Shown one piece after another: positions 1 to 13,172 of a DNA stretch of 64,000 nt. The DNA lies in NCBI GenBank assembly GCA_011009095.1, contig VTPC01090689.1, positions 313,428 through 377,427 on the forward strand, written 5' to 3'. The DNA is from Ignelater luminosus (taxonomy: Eukaryota > Arthropoda > Insecta > Coleoptera > Elateridae). The position numbers were made by a program, and so were the translations under genes. The notes beneath the pieces were generated by a model. That model was not told where the DNA came from and ran no database searches. It saw only the letters and a program-made list of their open reading frames with translations. Numbering within the stretch: position 1 is the first letter of the stretch; each line of letters opens with the position of its first letter.

Positions 1-1487
1 TGGATGAATATTATAAATATTTAATAAAATTCAGATGCTTGTTTTTAATACTTGTAGCTATGTTTGGCAAAAAAGCCAACGATATTTACTGCCGTGTAAA
101 TTTATATTTTAATAAACGAACAAATCTAGACAGAATATTCCGGAATTTTTTCGAATCTAATACATACTACATTAAATAAACACAAGCTTACTAAAGTCTC
201 ATTGACATTAACAAAAAAATGTAAGAATGTCTTAGTTTCTTAAATACATTTTGTGTTTTTCTCATTAAATTGGGAAAGTAACCACTAATTCTGTTCGAGG
301 TAAGTAAATGTAGAACGTGGCTCGAGGTAAGTCCAAGGCCGCGCCAGCCCCGTAGACTACTCCGAGGACAGCGAAAAACCTTTGTTGTTCATTTGTAGCG
401 TGTCTTAGAAAAATCTTTAAGGAGCAAAGTTTCAAGTTTAAAAGTATTCAAAAGCGTTTGGGTTAGTTTAACTAATAAGCAGATTTACGAGCAAAGACGT
501 GCTTATAGAACTTAGAATTTTTATTTTGGCCGACCGCTTAAATACGGGAGTATTTAGCCCGTCTCCGATGATAGAACTAGTCTGCTGGCAGATCTTTGTT
601 TCCCGCATGGGTCTTTGAAATCGTTTTGGATGGCAACAGTTATTGTTTATAGACGCGATAGGAAACTACTGTTCACAATCTTAACCTAATGTTCTTCTAT
701 TTTCTTTCTAGATGTATTCAAAGTAACTTTTGAATATTCTTTTACAGGTCTAAGTTGTACCTGAGATTATCATCTACAACTGAAGACAGCATTTTTATAT
801 GTACAACCAAAAATGTTGAAAACCGTTATTTAATAGTAGTTGTCAAATCGTCGCCGACTGAAAAATCGGAGTAGAATCAATGCCTAGGGCAGCAGCATTG
901 CTTTTTTCCACAAGCTATAATCCTGCTGACGTGGTACCAGCAATGGCGGTTAGGCGCTGTCAGTAATTACTTGTTTGCAAACGAGTAATGCCAACCGTTG
1001 AGCAATCTTATGCTACCAATGAAATGTGGACACGAGCAATATTAACTTTAATAACTTCTCTACTACAGAAAAACTAAGAAAAATACAATCGTCGCGACCT
1101 CTCTTGGAAATTTAATAAGGTGAACGCACTGTTGACACAACAGTGAAACATATCGTCAGAAACAGTCATAAAAGCTGCAAATTCTAAGATTTGAAGATTC
1201 ATAGCCAGTTGTGGCAGTAACCCTCTTTTTCGCCATTTTGATACATTTTGACGAAATTTGTGTTGGTTCACCAACTGCAAATCAAATTTGAAAAACTTGT
1301 TGGTTATATGCCTCTTAGCAACTTTATTGTGCTTATAATGGCTTCTCTAGGTATATCAAATGTAAGTGTCAATAGAGTAAAGAAGGAACTACTAAATCAT
1401 TAGCATTGTACTGTGCTCTGATATCCGTGACTTAAAGATAATCTTGTTTTCTCTGTCTAGCAAAAATGTGCAGATGTATATCTGTTC
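1..1487. other. Non-coding stretch, no gene recognised
   Basis: No convincing coding frame was found on either strand. Parts of it (about 300-680 and 850-1020) are less AT-rich than the rest and could be older 5' portions of the LINE that follows, but I found no recognisable endonuclease or reverse transcriptase motif to support that. The short minus-strand frame at 1074-1280 has no family resemblance that I can see. Confidence 0.5.
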
Positions 1488-2410
1488 TGGTCTGATGGTC
1501 TACTATAAAAAGCACTACCATCGCCCAAAGATAGCTAAACTACAACGCCTGGTCTGTCTGACTACAAACCCTACGGCTGCACTTGAGATTTTATTGGGGC
1601 TACCGAACCTCCTAACGCGGATAAGGAAGGAGGCAATGGCGGCCCACCTCAAAATGCGGGATGCAGAGTTATGGCTTGGAAATGGTTTTAACATTTATTT
1701 AGTAAAAAAAGAAGTCCTTTTGTTTACTTACAGGTAAGTACTACCACACAATCCCAGCTAAGGAATAGTGAGAGAACGGTAAGGTGAATTTTCAGCAGGA
1801 CTTGCTGGTTTTCTATACCGATGGATCACATATAAATAACAGGCAATCTTCAGAAGCAGACATTTACTTGGAAAGCTTCACTTGGGTTTCCAGACTGATG
1901 TTTATGCCAGTATGTCGATTGCGTATAAGGAAGATACGAGGACGCACTAAAAGCGGCCTGTGCAACCAGGATGCAACGCTTTGCAAGAGCTTGCCACAAC
2001 AACAAAGGTCAACCTCGTCTGGAATCCTGGACGCAGCAGAATTCACGCCAACGAGAAGGTGGACGAACTCACCAGACTTGCAGCCGAGAATATCTGCTTA
2101 AGACCAGAGTTCGTTCCAGGAATATCAAGGCAACAAATCTTTTTAGCCCTGAACGCATAGGCTTACGAGTTTTAAAAGTTAAGCTCGCTAAGAAGCAGTG
2201 TTTATCGCCAGGCAAAAGCCCATAAAACCAGTTTTAACTTGTTAAAGTTGAGGTCCTCACAGGTCGCTCGTAGATCCAACATACCCGAAATGTGGGAATG
2301 GCAATTAAACGTCATTTTAATTTCTGGTAGAATGTGAGGGTTATGAGAGATGGAGGTTTAAGATCTTTCAGACCTTTATTCTAACAAGGGAGGAATTTAG
2401 TTCTCTAGCT
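1488..2410 (+). mobile_element. Decayed LINE 3' part: RT C-terminal region, RNase H and zinc-knuckle remnant
   Basis: The plus-strand frames keep three landmarks of the second open frame of RNase H-bearing LINEs (I, R1, LOA and Jockey group) in the expected order. First is the region after the reverse transcriptase, with 'KLQRLVCL' followed by 'PTAALEILLGLPNL' and 'IRKEAMAAHLK' (about 1540-1660). Second is an RNase H domain starting at 'VFYTDGS', where D is a metal-binding residue (about 1810), and continuing to 'VNLVWNPGRSRIHANEKVDEL', a decayed form of the family's WVPGHSGIxGNExADEL block (about 2010-2080). Third is a trace of the C-terminal cysteine/histidine knuckle, with an 'LTGRS' start near 2260 and 'ECEGYERWRF' near 2335. 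The landmarks fall in different frames and are interrupted by stops, so this is an old copy. The 5' part, including the endonuclease, is missing or unrecognisable, and no poly(A) tail or target duplication was identified. The clade within the group is uncertain. Confidence 0.75.
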
Positions 2411-5294
2411 TCTAGCCTATAAAAGCCTATTTGCTAGGCTTTAGCCTCCTCAACTCTGACTATTACTATTTCTACTACACTAACAATATCGATAATTGCT
2501 CAAATAATGTGAAATTTGAAGAAAAGGCTAGATTTTCCGACAAAGTGTGGTGTGCAATTTCAACAGCTAAGGCTTTTCGACTGTATGTAGGCGAGTTAGG
2601 GAATAAGCGTTAAATAGAAAAAGTTACACTCGTAAATGGGTTGATTTCTTTAACACATGTCAATATAATGTTTTGGTCGAACGTCAAAGGACAACATAGC
2701 CTTTATGCCTAAAAATGATAACCTCTCAAAGGTTTTTAGGTAGTTCTGTCGAGGGAAGTTTATGAGAACAGATGAGTAACTCAAAATCAAAAGCAATTGG
2801 GACGTAAGATTTTTTAGAAGTTAGCAGAAATAAAGCTGATGGAAAGAGAGAGTTTATACTGATGATTCAAATTAGATTAATGTAGTTACTAAAGATTAAA
2901 TATCGAAAATTGTGCCAAAACTTTCGGGATGTACATTAACGACCGATATTTGAAAAATAAAAAAGGTCGACTCGATTTATTTGTAGAAAGTTAATTAATT
3001 GTAGTTTTTTTAACTTTTGCAAAGGTATAAAAAACAAACTTTATTGTTTGTTGGTCACAGCCCCGTGGCCTTAATCGTAATAGCCACTACTGGTGTTTAA
3101 TCAATAATGTTTAAAATAGAATTTCTTTTAGCCAAATGTTACAGCTGTCGATGTCAATTCCAGAAGTTTCGAGCTTAAAATGAAATCCTAAAGTAACAAG
3201 AATCATGAAAGCCAATTTCCTGTGATTAAAAATTAAACAGATATCTCTGTCAAATATTGTCGTATCGATTCATTAATATATTATACACAGTTTCAAGGCG
3301 TGAAATTTCAATTTATATGTTAACAAAGATATTTAATACATGAATTTACTGGAAGCTAATATTGAGCTTTTAGAGTTAGATTTATCTTCTAATTGTAAGT
3401 GAAACAGGAACGATAGTTACGAAGTAACAATAGTGAGAACCTTGGAAATTAACATTAATTTATAAACTAGAATTAAGAATCACAATTCAAAAGCAAAAAA
3501 GTTAAAATAGAAATTGGATTAATAAATCAACTGAAGATGGTTTTAATTCCTTCTTATTTGAACCCATTTATAACAGATGAGTTTTGAGGTTATGATATTT
3601 TAAATCTAGGTTTATGATCATTATGGATTGAAAGCTGTTACCAGGATGTCTGAACCGTAATCTCTTTAATATATACTTACCATGTACATCAGACGTGCGG
3701 AATTTAAATTCAAGCTTTTTAACTTTAAGGAGATAAATAAGTTATTGATCTTAAAACGCTTGATGTCAATTATCTAATACTGAGTTTCTAATAACAAGTG
3801 AATTAGAGAGAGTCACAAATTCAATTGTTATTTTAAGTAAAGGAGAAAAATCAGGTAAAAAATTAATCGGAAAAAATAAAAAATTAAAAAAATAGTTTGC
3901 AGTGGAATTTAATATTTTAAAAAGTAGGTAAGCTACTTATGTTAGAGTTGGGTATTCGTACATATATAAAAAAAGCCTTTCCATTCAGATAATACTTTTT
4001 AAAACTTCTATTATAAATGCGCCCACATTCGGAAAACGAATATGTGTGTCTATTCTAAAACTGATTAAAAAACCCTATGGCAAGAGGAAGTGGTTACATG
4101 CCGAAGGGTTGGCTCGGAGATAAATTTAGAACTCCTATCTCGGTAACATTATTTTATTTTTGAACGTGGTAGGTCTTTTGTTTTCTCATCATTTTCCCAT
4201 TTTACCTACAGTATGAATAATGGGTAAGTACATATGTATATCATGTTTAGATATGCAGTTATTATGAACAAATCGAGATTTCTTTTGCGCACATTTATAA
4301 AAAAAACCAAATATTACCTTATTTTAATGGAAATTACATTATGTACATTTAAGATCATTAATATGCTATTCAAGGCACATTTTTGCAGAACCTTACCAAG
4401 CTTTCGTAGCAGCATCTGGTTGACTAAAAAATATTTTTATATTTACATTTTAAACACACTTCCAAATGAATATTCAGTCTTCCATACCGTTTCTCCGTAA
4501 GATCGAACAAGTAAATCTGTATTTCATTCTTTTACACCACACGGGCTTTAAGCCACTGAAATCCAGGGTACTCTACAATTTTAAAGTGTGCTTCAATCTA
4601 GAATGCACAATACTTGTCAAGTATTTTAAATTCTGCTGACATTCAAAAATTACATTCATCTTTATACAAAGCTTTAAAAGCTGTATAAAAGCTTTGAACG
4701 TCAAATTTAAAAAGGAATAAATAGCATTTCCTTCTTTATACAGGGCTGACATGAAATATTCTTCTGAATATTGCCTTATGCAAATAAGAAAAGGCACCGC
4801 TTTGTCACAATGCAGATAATAATGTGAAGTAAATGATATCTATAATCACCAAAGAATAGCTAAATTGCATAATAAATGCTGTATTTCGCTATATATAGTA
4901 GATTCTTGTAAAGATTTCTCTACTATCTTTTTAATGTTATTGCTATACCAGCAGATTTTATTAATGGTTGTCCTTGTTTTTCTAATTCTAAATAGTTTTT
5001 GATCTAATGAAAGTCAATTGACCTATAAGTTCAAATTTCTTTAAAATAGTCTTTGCTCCAAAAATTACTGTAGGAGTCGTTAAAAAAATTTTACATTGTT
5101 TTGTTTTAGAAAGAAGACCTATAAAACAACCTTTTTAATATAGAATTGGCGCCTTATTGCTTCAGCGAGACTATAGTACATGTGTTATGTAATTAGGAAG
5201 ATTAAATCGCCATAGAATGTGTTTAAGTTTCTCATCAGAAATAATCATGTAAATTGTACAATCTGATAATGTAGCAGTGACTTACGTATATAAG
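2411..5294. other. AT-rich non-coding DNA
   Basis: No gene, RNA or clear repeat is seen. Short open frames at 4234-4500 (+) and 4573-4797 (-) have low-complexity composition and resemble no family I know. A less AT-rich patch at 4070-4150 is unexplained. Confidence 0.5.
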
Positions 5295-5540
5295 TATACA
5301 GGGTGTTTCCAGAATTATAAGAACTAATTTATCGACAGTGTCAGCTTTAAGACACAAAGTGTCAATGATTTATTTCTCCAGTTTTTGAAAGAAGTACAAA
5401 AATAACTAAATTCAGAATTTTTTATTATTTTTGATTTTGAGTAGAGTACTTTTGCCATTTTCAATGCACTTCGTACAAAGTGGGCTAAATTCGATATAAA
5501 TATTAGTTGTCTCATAAAACTAGAAAAAATCTGAAATAAA
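5295..5540 (+). mobile_element. Possible transposon or MITE terminus beginning ACAGGGTGTTTCC
   Basis: The sequence TATACAGGGTGTTTCC at 5295-5310 has the form of the terminal inverted repeat of Tc1/mariner-superfamily elements common in insects (ACAGGGTGTNN, opposite end NNACACCCTGTA). No matching inverted end was found within about 2 kb, so only one terminus is preserved or the match is fortuitous. The downstream limit at 5540 is arbitrary. Confidence 0.3.
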
Positions 5541-8500
5541 ATTAAGAATCTCTTCTTTCTATTAAATCCATTGGCGCAACGAAAATGATGTTAAATTCTC
5601 TAATCAGATTAGTTTTACATTTCTTTGAGCTGTTGCTACTATCAATACCAAGAAAAAAAGAAAGAAAATTGATTAGTAAAAACAGAATGTTTTTATGTTG
5701 ATGCGTTTTTGAAATACAGACCAAAAACTAATTTTGCCAAAAAAAAACAAATTTTCTCAATTTTTTTTATGATATGATCAGAATAATAATAAATGAATTG
5801 ATATTGAAATGTCTGGCGGCTTTTGATGTTGGAAAAAAATTTAACTAACGTAACACATGAGCTCTTTTCAAGGTCAAGAAGTTTCTCAGTGCTGTTTCAG
5901 AATCGCATTACGATTCAAAAAGGTTTCATGACCAAAAAGAAAAAAAATTAAAATCAAAGTGTTATGATCATAAAATCACCAAATATTTGCAGTTTTGCAT
6001 TTACAAATCGATATAAAATTGCCCAGGTACATCTAATAAGGTGGTTATCGACTGCAACACTAATTTTTTGCTTTTGAACTATTTAAAGCATGGATTATCA
6101 ATATCACAGTGACAAGAAATTAATTTGTAGATGTGCTGCTATCAAAATGCCTTTAAGAGTACTAGAACCATAGATTATTTCTTCTGGGAGGTGGTTAAGA
6201 GTTAGACAGAGATTGGCATGACGATAACATCGGTAAAGGTCCTGGTCCAAAGTACCTTTTAGTGCACTTACTTCTAGAACTTTCTCTAAAAATAACTATT
6301 ACATATTATCAAGCATTGTTTAAAATGGCCAACTAAGTTTATTTAAAGAGGCTTCAATACAAAACTTTGATTGACATGTTTTAAAGAAAATTAACAATTA
6401 ATTAGCAGTTTGATGTCTTGGTAAATGATGCCTATTATTCCTCCTGGATTGCTATACTGTTTAGGCTTTGCTCCTCTTTGAATCTCATTAAAAAAAAAAG
6501 AAATAGAAAAATGCAGATGAATTATCTATTGAACAAAAAACTATAGCAGAAGGATTTTCTCTCTAAAATCAGACTTTCATATAATTTTTCAAGATAACAT
6601 TTCAAAGTTAGATTCCACATCATGCTGTAGCAGTAGTAGTAGTAGTGTCGTTCTAAAATAAAGTTTTTGGGTTTAAATTTCTTTGGATACCACGAGACTC
6701 TGCATTTTGAACTTTAACGGTTCCCTAAAGTCTATTCTCTATCCAAGGTAGTTTTTCTATTCATGCATTAATATATTCATAAATACAATATTGCAAGTCT
6801 TACAAAAGAAAGATTTTCTTCTTTAATTTTTGATTCTTAATTTGAAGAAATCAAAGTATTGCTATTGTCGAAGACCGTGAATAGACCCGTGCATGTATGC
6901 ACTTTATTAATGAGACACTCAGAAGCTTTTCAATTAAAGCTATTACCCACAAATCGAATTAGCTTTGTAGGGTTAAACTTACAGACAATGCACTACATAC
7001 AACCTAATTATCAGAGCGTCGCATTTACCTACATTAGTGGCTGTCCTTCGTCTGGAAACCATTTTGTAAACCAACACGCTATTGCTGAATAGTAAGCAGT
7101 TTGAGTACAAAGTATAATTGTAAGCATTAACCTATTTATTTACAAAAAACTGTTGTTTTGTTAATTTGTAAAATAAAACTTATAGTATAAAAAATGTTCA
7201 ACTGCATAATAAACAGAAGTTGTCAGAGTCATTTAAGTAATAAGAATAATGCTTGGTTAGAATTCTATTTATAAGAAGATTTAAAAAGATTGAAAATGAG
7301 GGGCTATACAAAGAAAAAGAAAGGTCTTAGAAGGAAATTTGCTGATAAACCACAAAGGAGAATATGTAGATAAAAAAATGTCATTGAAAAGAATAGGCTG
7401 ACCTGAAAAGAAGACTATAATAAAAGGATTACAAAAAATACAAACCGGGAGAGACACATTTCTAAAGATATAGGTGCGTCATCAAAAAATTAAAAACTTT
7501 TAATGATCCCTCTGCTAGAAATACGAAGTATTTACAAGTACGTCGTAGAACAAAAAAATGCCCACGGGAAGATTTGTATACTACTCGTTCAATATATCAA
7601 ACGACTGTTTTTAAATAAAACGTCTTTATAACAAAGAACGCAATAGAGACTTAAAAATTATTATTAACCATGAGGATTTTATAAAATAAAACGACAAGTT
7701 AACAACGAACGATTGAAAATGTTAAATTGGAAACTTTGATGATATTTATATTATAAATGCATAAGGGTTGTCGAAAAGTTTGGAAACGCAGCTGATTCGG
7801 CAATTTAAGAAATAGATTTTGCAACTAATTACGAATGAATCCAAACTTTTCTTCGCGCATAAATTTACGTAAAAAAATTTTCAACATTACGAAACACTGT
7901 CAGAGTTAATTGGTCATGCAAGTGTTTTTACTCTGCATAATTTAATTTTTAAGTTGACGTAAAACAGAAACTGGAAAGTAAGTTTTAGAAAAATTAAATT
8001 ATTAATAGAAATACTTCACAACCAACTAGTTCATGTCAGGCAAAATTTTAGGTAATCCTATATTATGCAAAACTACGTTTGTGTGAATTTTAAATTCTTC
8101 AAAATTTTCCAGAAAACTGTTTTCTAATTCGTACATAATTTCCTAATAGAGTTAAATTAGAATTTAAAGAAATTTCTAAAACAAGCCAATAAATGGCTTC
8201 TCAAAATGGCGACCAAAGATTTCTTTAATCTTGAATTTTAAAAATCGTACCTTTTTGATGGTTGAGATGAATTTATTTCCAAAAAACAATTATGGTTGAA
8301 CGGTCTGTATAGTACTCATATGTGCTTCTCACGTTAGATGAATTTACTCCCTTCGAGCCTGAAGACAACAGAAGACAAGAACAAAAATTTAGCACAATAG
8401 TTTAGATAGTCTTCAAGATTCTTTCTATTTGATAGAATGACAAACAAATTTTGGCTATCATCCAGTCTATCATCGAAACACCCCAACTAGCTATTAAAAA

Positions 8501-9117
8501 CACATTCTCTTATCGTTTGTACACCCAAAACCATGAACAATAAACCTCTTAGATTCGTTCTGTTCCAGAAAACTCTTTGTCTTCCAAAATCCCTCATTTT
8601 GTTTTTTTACCAAAAAAAGTACTTCTGTAGAAAAAATTGCTCTTATTACAATGAAAAATCAATAGAAAACATTTTGAGGTCGCCCTCGTAGTTAAGAAAT
8701 GAATTGAACACCATAGTAAAGTTGCTAACCATTTCATATTATATTGCACTAGAAAGGCCAAAGTAGATAAGACTACACTTCACTGTAAGAAAATTTTAAT
8801 TTAATTTTGATAAAGACCATATCCTTCATAACAAGTCATTTATAGTATATAGGTAAGTTGTTACATCGTGCATCTTGAGAACTTTGGGGTTCAAAGCAAG
8901 GTGGGCAAACTTTAGCTTTAGCCAATAAAGAGAAATGTACGAGCCGAAATTTAATCAAACAGTTTGATCGTTCCAGCTGTAAAATAATAAAAACCCATAT
9001 TGAAGAAAACAGTTACTCGAGAGTGATGCACAGCTTTGCCAATTGTGCTTTAAAAGGCTTAACATCTATTCTTTAGACAAGTACGAATTATTTAGCCGCT
9101 TGTCATATTATAATTAA
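5541..9117. other. AT-rich non-coding DNA with a short AGT microsatellite
   Basis: No supported gene. A trinucleotide repeat (AGT, about five copies) lies at 6632-6646. The plus-strand frame at 6859-7092 (77 codons) has no recognisable domain. The rest is low-complexity AT-rich sequence. Confidence 0.5.
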
Positions 9118-9306
9118 GTAAATGGTAGTTCTTCCCCCAAGTACTTTCATACTTACAACAGTACCACCACAGCTGATTTAGTACCTCCTAAAGAGAATTT
9201 ACAGCCCTCAGAATTAACTGTACAGACAGTTAACATCAAGAATATGAATCCTATTTATAGTCATTTAGAGACAGCCATTATGAAGTTATCAAATGAGAAT
9301 TCATGA
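9118..9306 (+). other. Unassigned open frame without start codon
   Basis: A stop-to-stop plus-strand frame of about 62 codons has more balanced amino-acid composition than its surroundings, for example 'ADLVPPKENLQPSELTVQ' followed by 'YSHLETAIMKLSNENS' before TGA at 9304-9306. It has no ATG near its start and no clear splice sites. It could be a fragment of an exon or of a decayed element, or a chance frame in AT-rich DNA. I do not recognise the family. Confidence 0.2.
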
Positions 9307-10849
9307 GCTTTTGAAGTTGAAATTACTCATTTTTGCGTAGTAGCTACTTTTTTACTTTACTTTTATTTCCCAGATCAATAAATTAGATTTTCCTAGAAAC
9401 TGCTTTAAAGGAAAGGAAAAGCCAAAAAAAAGTAAACAAAGTGTTAAATATTCATGAACATTTAAATTCACAAATATTTCAAAACCTAACACAGTTGCAA
9501 CACAAATGGAAAATTTAAACAGGTGTTTGTTAAAGTTTTCGACGCATTTCAAATTTGATTACTCGATAGGACATTATTATAACTACGAAATAACAATTAA
9601 AAGTTGCAGTGTTTCATGAGCAATACAGTTCTTTATACGTTTGGTAACATAAATATCGCTGTTAGTATCTTTATCTTTTGTGATATACTGTATAATGCAA
9701 TATAACGTGTGGTCACAAAATTTTTATGTTGTATTTATTGTTTTTAAATCTTTATATGCACTTGTGGTGTTCAATCATGACGCTTGTAAAATTATAACGC
9801 AGTTTATAATATCCGTTTCTTTGTTTTTCGCCGTTCATGCTAGGATTGTTTATGAACTGATTAAATGAAATTTATTGCTATTTAATATGTGGTTCAGAAG
9901 TTTCATTCTTCTATTATCGAATTCATAAATTAAACTACGCCATTACCAATATCATACCACAAAACCATTTAAAACAAACATTTTGCAGTTTTTGCAAATT
10001 ATTTTCATATTTATGTGTTGAAACTGATTGTTTAAAAAAAAATCTTCTTTCCTGCCGCCTTAATAACTTTCGATGCACTTAATTGAATTTCCGTTGAGAT
10101 ATAAACTGAACGTTAATAAAGCTGATGTAGTAGCTGGGCCCCCGTGCAAAAAAGAGTAGAAGGCGCGAATCTTACAAGATGTGCTTTGATCGAAAGACTA
10201 GCAATTAAGCTAAACGTCCAAATCAAACGTTAGTCTCATAAATTTCTTGTTAAATACATTCTCTTTTCATTTCGAATTTATTCTGTGTGTGAGAGTGTTA
10301 AAAGGGATTTTCCAGAGTTGACCCACACATCCCTAATATTGAAAGGCAACTCTAATGAAGACGTCTGTAACGCTCTTAATTCCTATCGACTCGAGTACCA
10401 ACCAGTAAATAGTTGCTTGACAAGTAGAACATTCCAATTAGTCAAGTTTTGTTTCTTACACGTTATGCTTTGGTTTTCTCTCATCAGTGTTTTCACTTTG
10501 AGGTACTTTGTGTTTTACTGATCTCATGCGTGCCCAACAAGGTGGTAGCGGTGGTCATACCTATGAAATATGTAGTGAATACTGCAATAAAATTAAAACT
10601 AGACAAAGACGTATGAAGTAGATAATAGTAAAAATTGCTATTGCATTCATTAGTGCTTTTATCTCATTTGTTTCTGTTTGTCTTGCGAGCGCTAATATTA
10701 AAACTGATCTTCCAGAGTTTTCTCTATTTTCTTTCTTTCTATTAATATTTATATAAGAGTTACATATGATTACGGGTGTAAAAACATCTTATTTTGAATA
10801 ATTTAAATCATCTCTTTTTATTTACTCACCATTACATCGTTTTGCTCTT
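9307..10849. other. AT-rich non-coding DNA
   Basis: No gene is supported. The plus-strand frame at 10285-10521 begins with a fairly balanced composition ('KRDFPELTHTSLILKGN') but becomes hydrophobic low-complexity sequence and matches nothing I know. A small less AT-rich patch lies near 10125-10185. Confidence 0.45.
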
Positions 10850-11600
10850 AGACAAATCTTGGATGCGGGCAAGACCAGAGCTGGTCGATATGCCGACTTT
10901 AGGCAAGTCATCGTCTGGCGGCTTTTCATTACATGTCAAATAGGAGGAGAGCAAGGGGGAGGTCAAAGTTGAAAATTTTGCACTTTTTGAAAACGCTTCA
11001 CCCTAGGCTGTTTTCAAAGATATTGAAACGGTGTTGGAGGGCAATGTTGTGCCTTGTTATGATGCCGTTAAAGCTAATTTCCCATTTGCTGCAGTTTCGT
11101 CGATACAGGACCCAACTGGTTATACCCAAACTGGCTCATAGCTCGGAAATCACGACAGTTACGGATGCCTAAGTTTTGCTGTCTGCGAGTTATAAACGAA
11201 AAAGCTCCAAACTTCCTCGAAAACCCGTTCGTGCCATTTGTGAATTTTGCAACACCCACCAAAAACGCCCTGGTGGTCCAATAGATATAATTGTATACAG
11301 CTGTGTTCTGGGAGTGCTTATTAGGTTTACTTTTGGTTCGCTTTTGGAACAGATTAGAAAAAAACATGTATTTTGTCTTCTATTGAATTTGAATGCGCCG
11401 TGAATAGAGAACAAGAAATTGGAACACTTTCTTCCTACACTGTCATCTTCCAGATGGAGAAAACAAAACACGGCCATGGAATGGGCACCCTTTAAGCTAG
11501 GGGCACCAATTTTCTGTGATAGGTATACTTTAGTGACCCATAAGTAATTCTGTAAGCAAAGATTGGAATTCTCCAAAAGGGTTGCCGCTCCCCTTTGATC
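10850..11600. repeat. Less AT-rich, apparently non-coding island, probable dispersed repeat
   Basis: This 750-bp stretch is clearly richer in G+C and more complex than the DNA on either side, with sharp edges. Overlapping open frames exist on both strands (10933-11172 +, 11176-11403 +, 11190-11576 -), but none shows a known domain and they contradict one another, which suggests repeat DNA rather than a gene. A duplication at its ends was not found. It could be a fragment of a retroelement untranslated region or of a non-autonomous element. Confidence 0.35.
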
Positions 11601-13106
11601 CTCTCTACCGCCGTTATTTTCGGGTATTTATTAATGATGGAATTAGGAGTGTAGCTTTTTCAAATCTTTGCGCTCTTGGCTACAAATTCGGTTAAAATGC
11701 TCCAATGAATATTGGATATAGGAAATTCTGAAATTTCTTAAGAATTCGTTATTTTTTTGGTTTTGCGTCATTCGCATCAAAACGGTACGTCCTAAAAAAT
11801 CTAGTATACTCCTTTATTCAAAAACACATTCTTTGAACCTACAAAATACAAGAGATAACAAAGACTACAAGTATGAGAGTTGGTGCCCATAGACAATAGG
11901 CGCTATCGAATAATTTATTCTTGTTATAAGAGCTATATGAAGAGTTATAGCAGGTATAACTCGTGTGCAAAGAGGCGATATGAGCCGACTAGTTTATATG
12001 ATTATTATAAATATGGATTGTCTCTAAATGTGAACAGGCTATTTTGCTATCAAGGGAGTAGTGAGATAAGCTTTTTTATATTCACCACAGTGCTTCCTTT
12101 TATTTAATTTTTAAAAATTGAACTTGAAGAATGCACTTATGAAAAATGAATTATAAAATTGTGTACTGTGCTTAAAATAGTTACTAATCTAATAACTGCA
12201 TTCATTATCATTATAACTTTAAAATGCTCAATTACAGCAAAATCTCTATAAAAAACTTTATAAACCATGATAGCGTTTGTACTAGTTCAAATAGAAACAG
12301 CATCTGTTTTATTTCAATCCTTTCAACATCGTGAAATAATCTACCATATCAGTGACGTAAATTGCGCTGATAAGTGAAAAATATTCAATAACGCAATTAA
12401 GAGTTAAGTTTTAGATTTAATGTTTAGTTTAAGTTGGCGAGTAATCCTGGAAAATTCAGTAAACTTTTGAGATATTCATTTAGATGCAAGTTTAAATGGG
12501 ATGTGCACACTGATAAACTGCGAACAAAATTAATTGTTCGTTTATTACAGATTAGAAGTTTAATGGATTTTGTTCCCCACATGTAACTAAGATTTAAACT
12601 TTGATGTTGCGTCACTTAACAATCTAGAACAATAGAAAACAGCAACAAAAAGTTTTGCAATAAATAACTAATTTTATTAAATCGAGAGTTAGACATTTAA
12701 TACTTACCATTCTCGTCTTTTTAGGCGACCCGGGAATATATTTATAATAAAACATAATAAATATCTCATAAAAAAACCATCATCAGAACATATTACAGGA
12801 ATATAGAGATTTTATGTCTCTCAAGATTGTTCCATCTTTGGAATATCAAAGAACATTAAGTGTCCAAAACAGTCTAGCCTCTAAAGATAGAAATTAAGTT
12901 GCTTCAGAAGTTTGCTAATGGAAAGTAATGAAAGAAAAAATTGCCAATGTAATAATTACAATTATTAATATTTTGAGACTTTTGGTGTGCATGAGTCTTA
13001 AAAATGATTTTCCGGCATTTTTTTCCATGATATTGTGAATCCAGAAGTTTCTCTTTGGTCAGAAGTTTCATAGTCTTGGAAATTCTAAATGTCTAGCATA
13101 ATAATA
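11601..13106. other. AT-rich non-coding DNA
   Basis: No gene or element is recognised on either strand. The open frames at 11880-12107 (+) and 12424-12615 (-) are short and compositionally biased. Confidence 0.5.
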
Positions 13107-13134
13107 CGAGGGTGGTCTGAAAAGTTTCCGACCT
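13107..13134 (+). repeat. Left terminal inverted repeat of the 13.1-kb mariner
   Basis: This 28-bp end is identical, in reverse complement, to 14374-14401. It begins CGAGGGTGGTCTG directly after the TA target at 13105-13106. It is the presumed transposase binding and cleavage site. Confidence 0.93.
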
Positions 13135-13172
13135 AACAAAGATACAAGACATTTTTTCTGAAATTTTTTTTT

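Noticed and set aside
11190-11576. 128-codon minus-strand frame as a gene
   Set aside because: No domain, and equally open frames occur on the opposite strand of the same compositional island, so repeat DNA is more likely.
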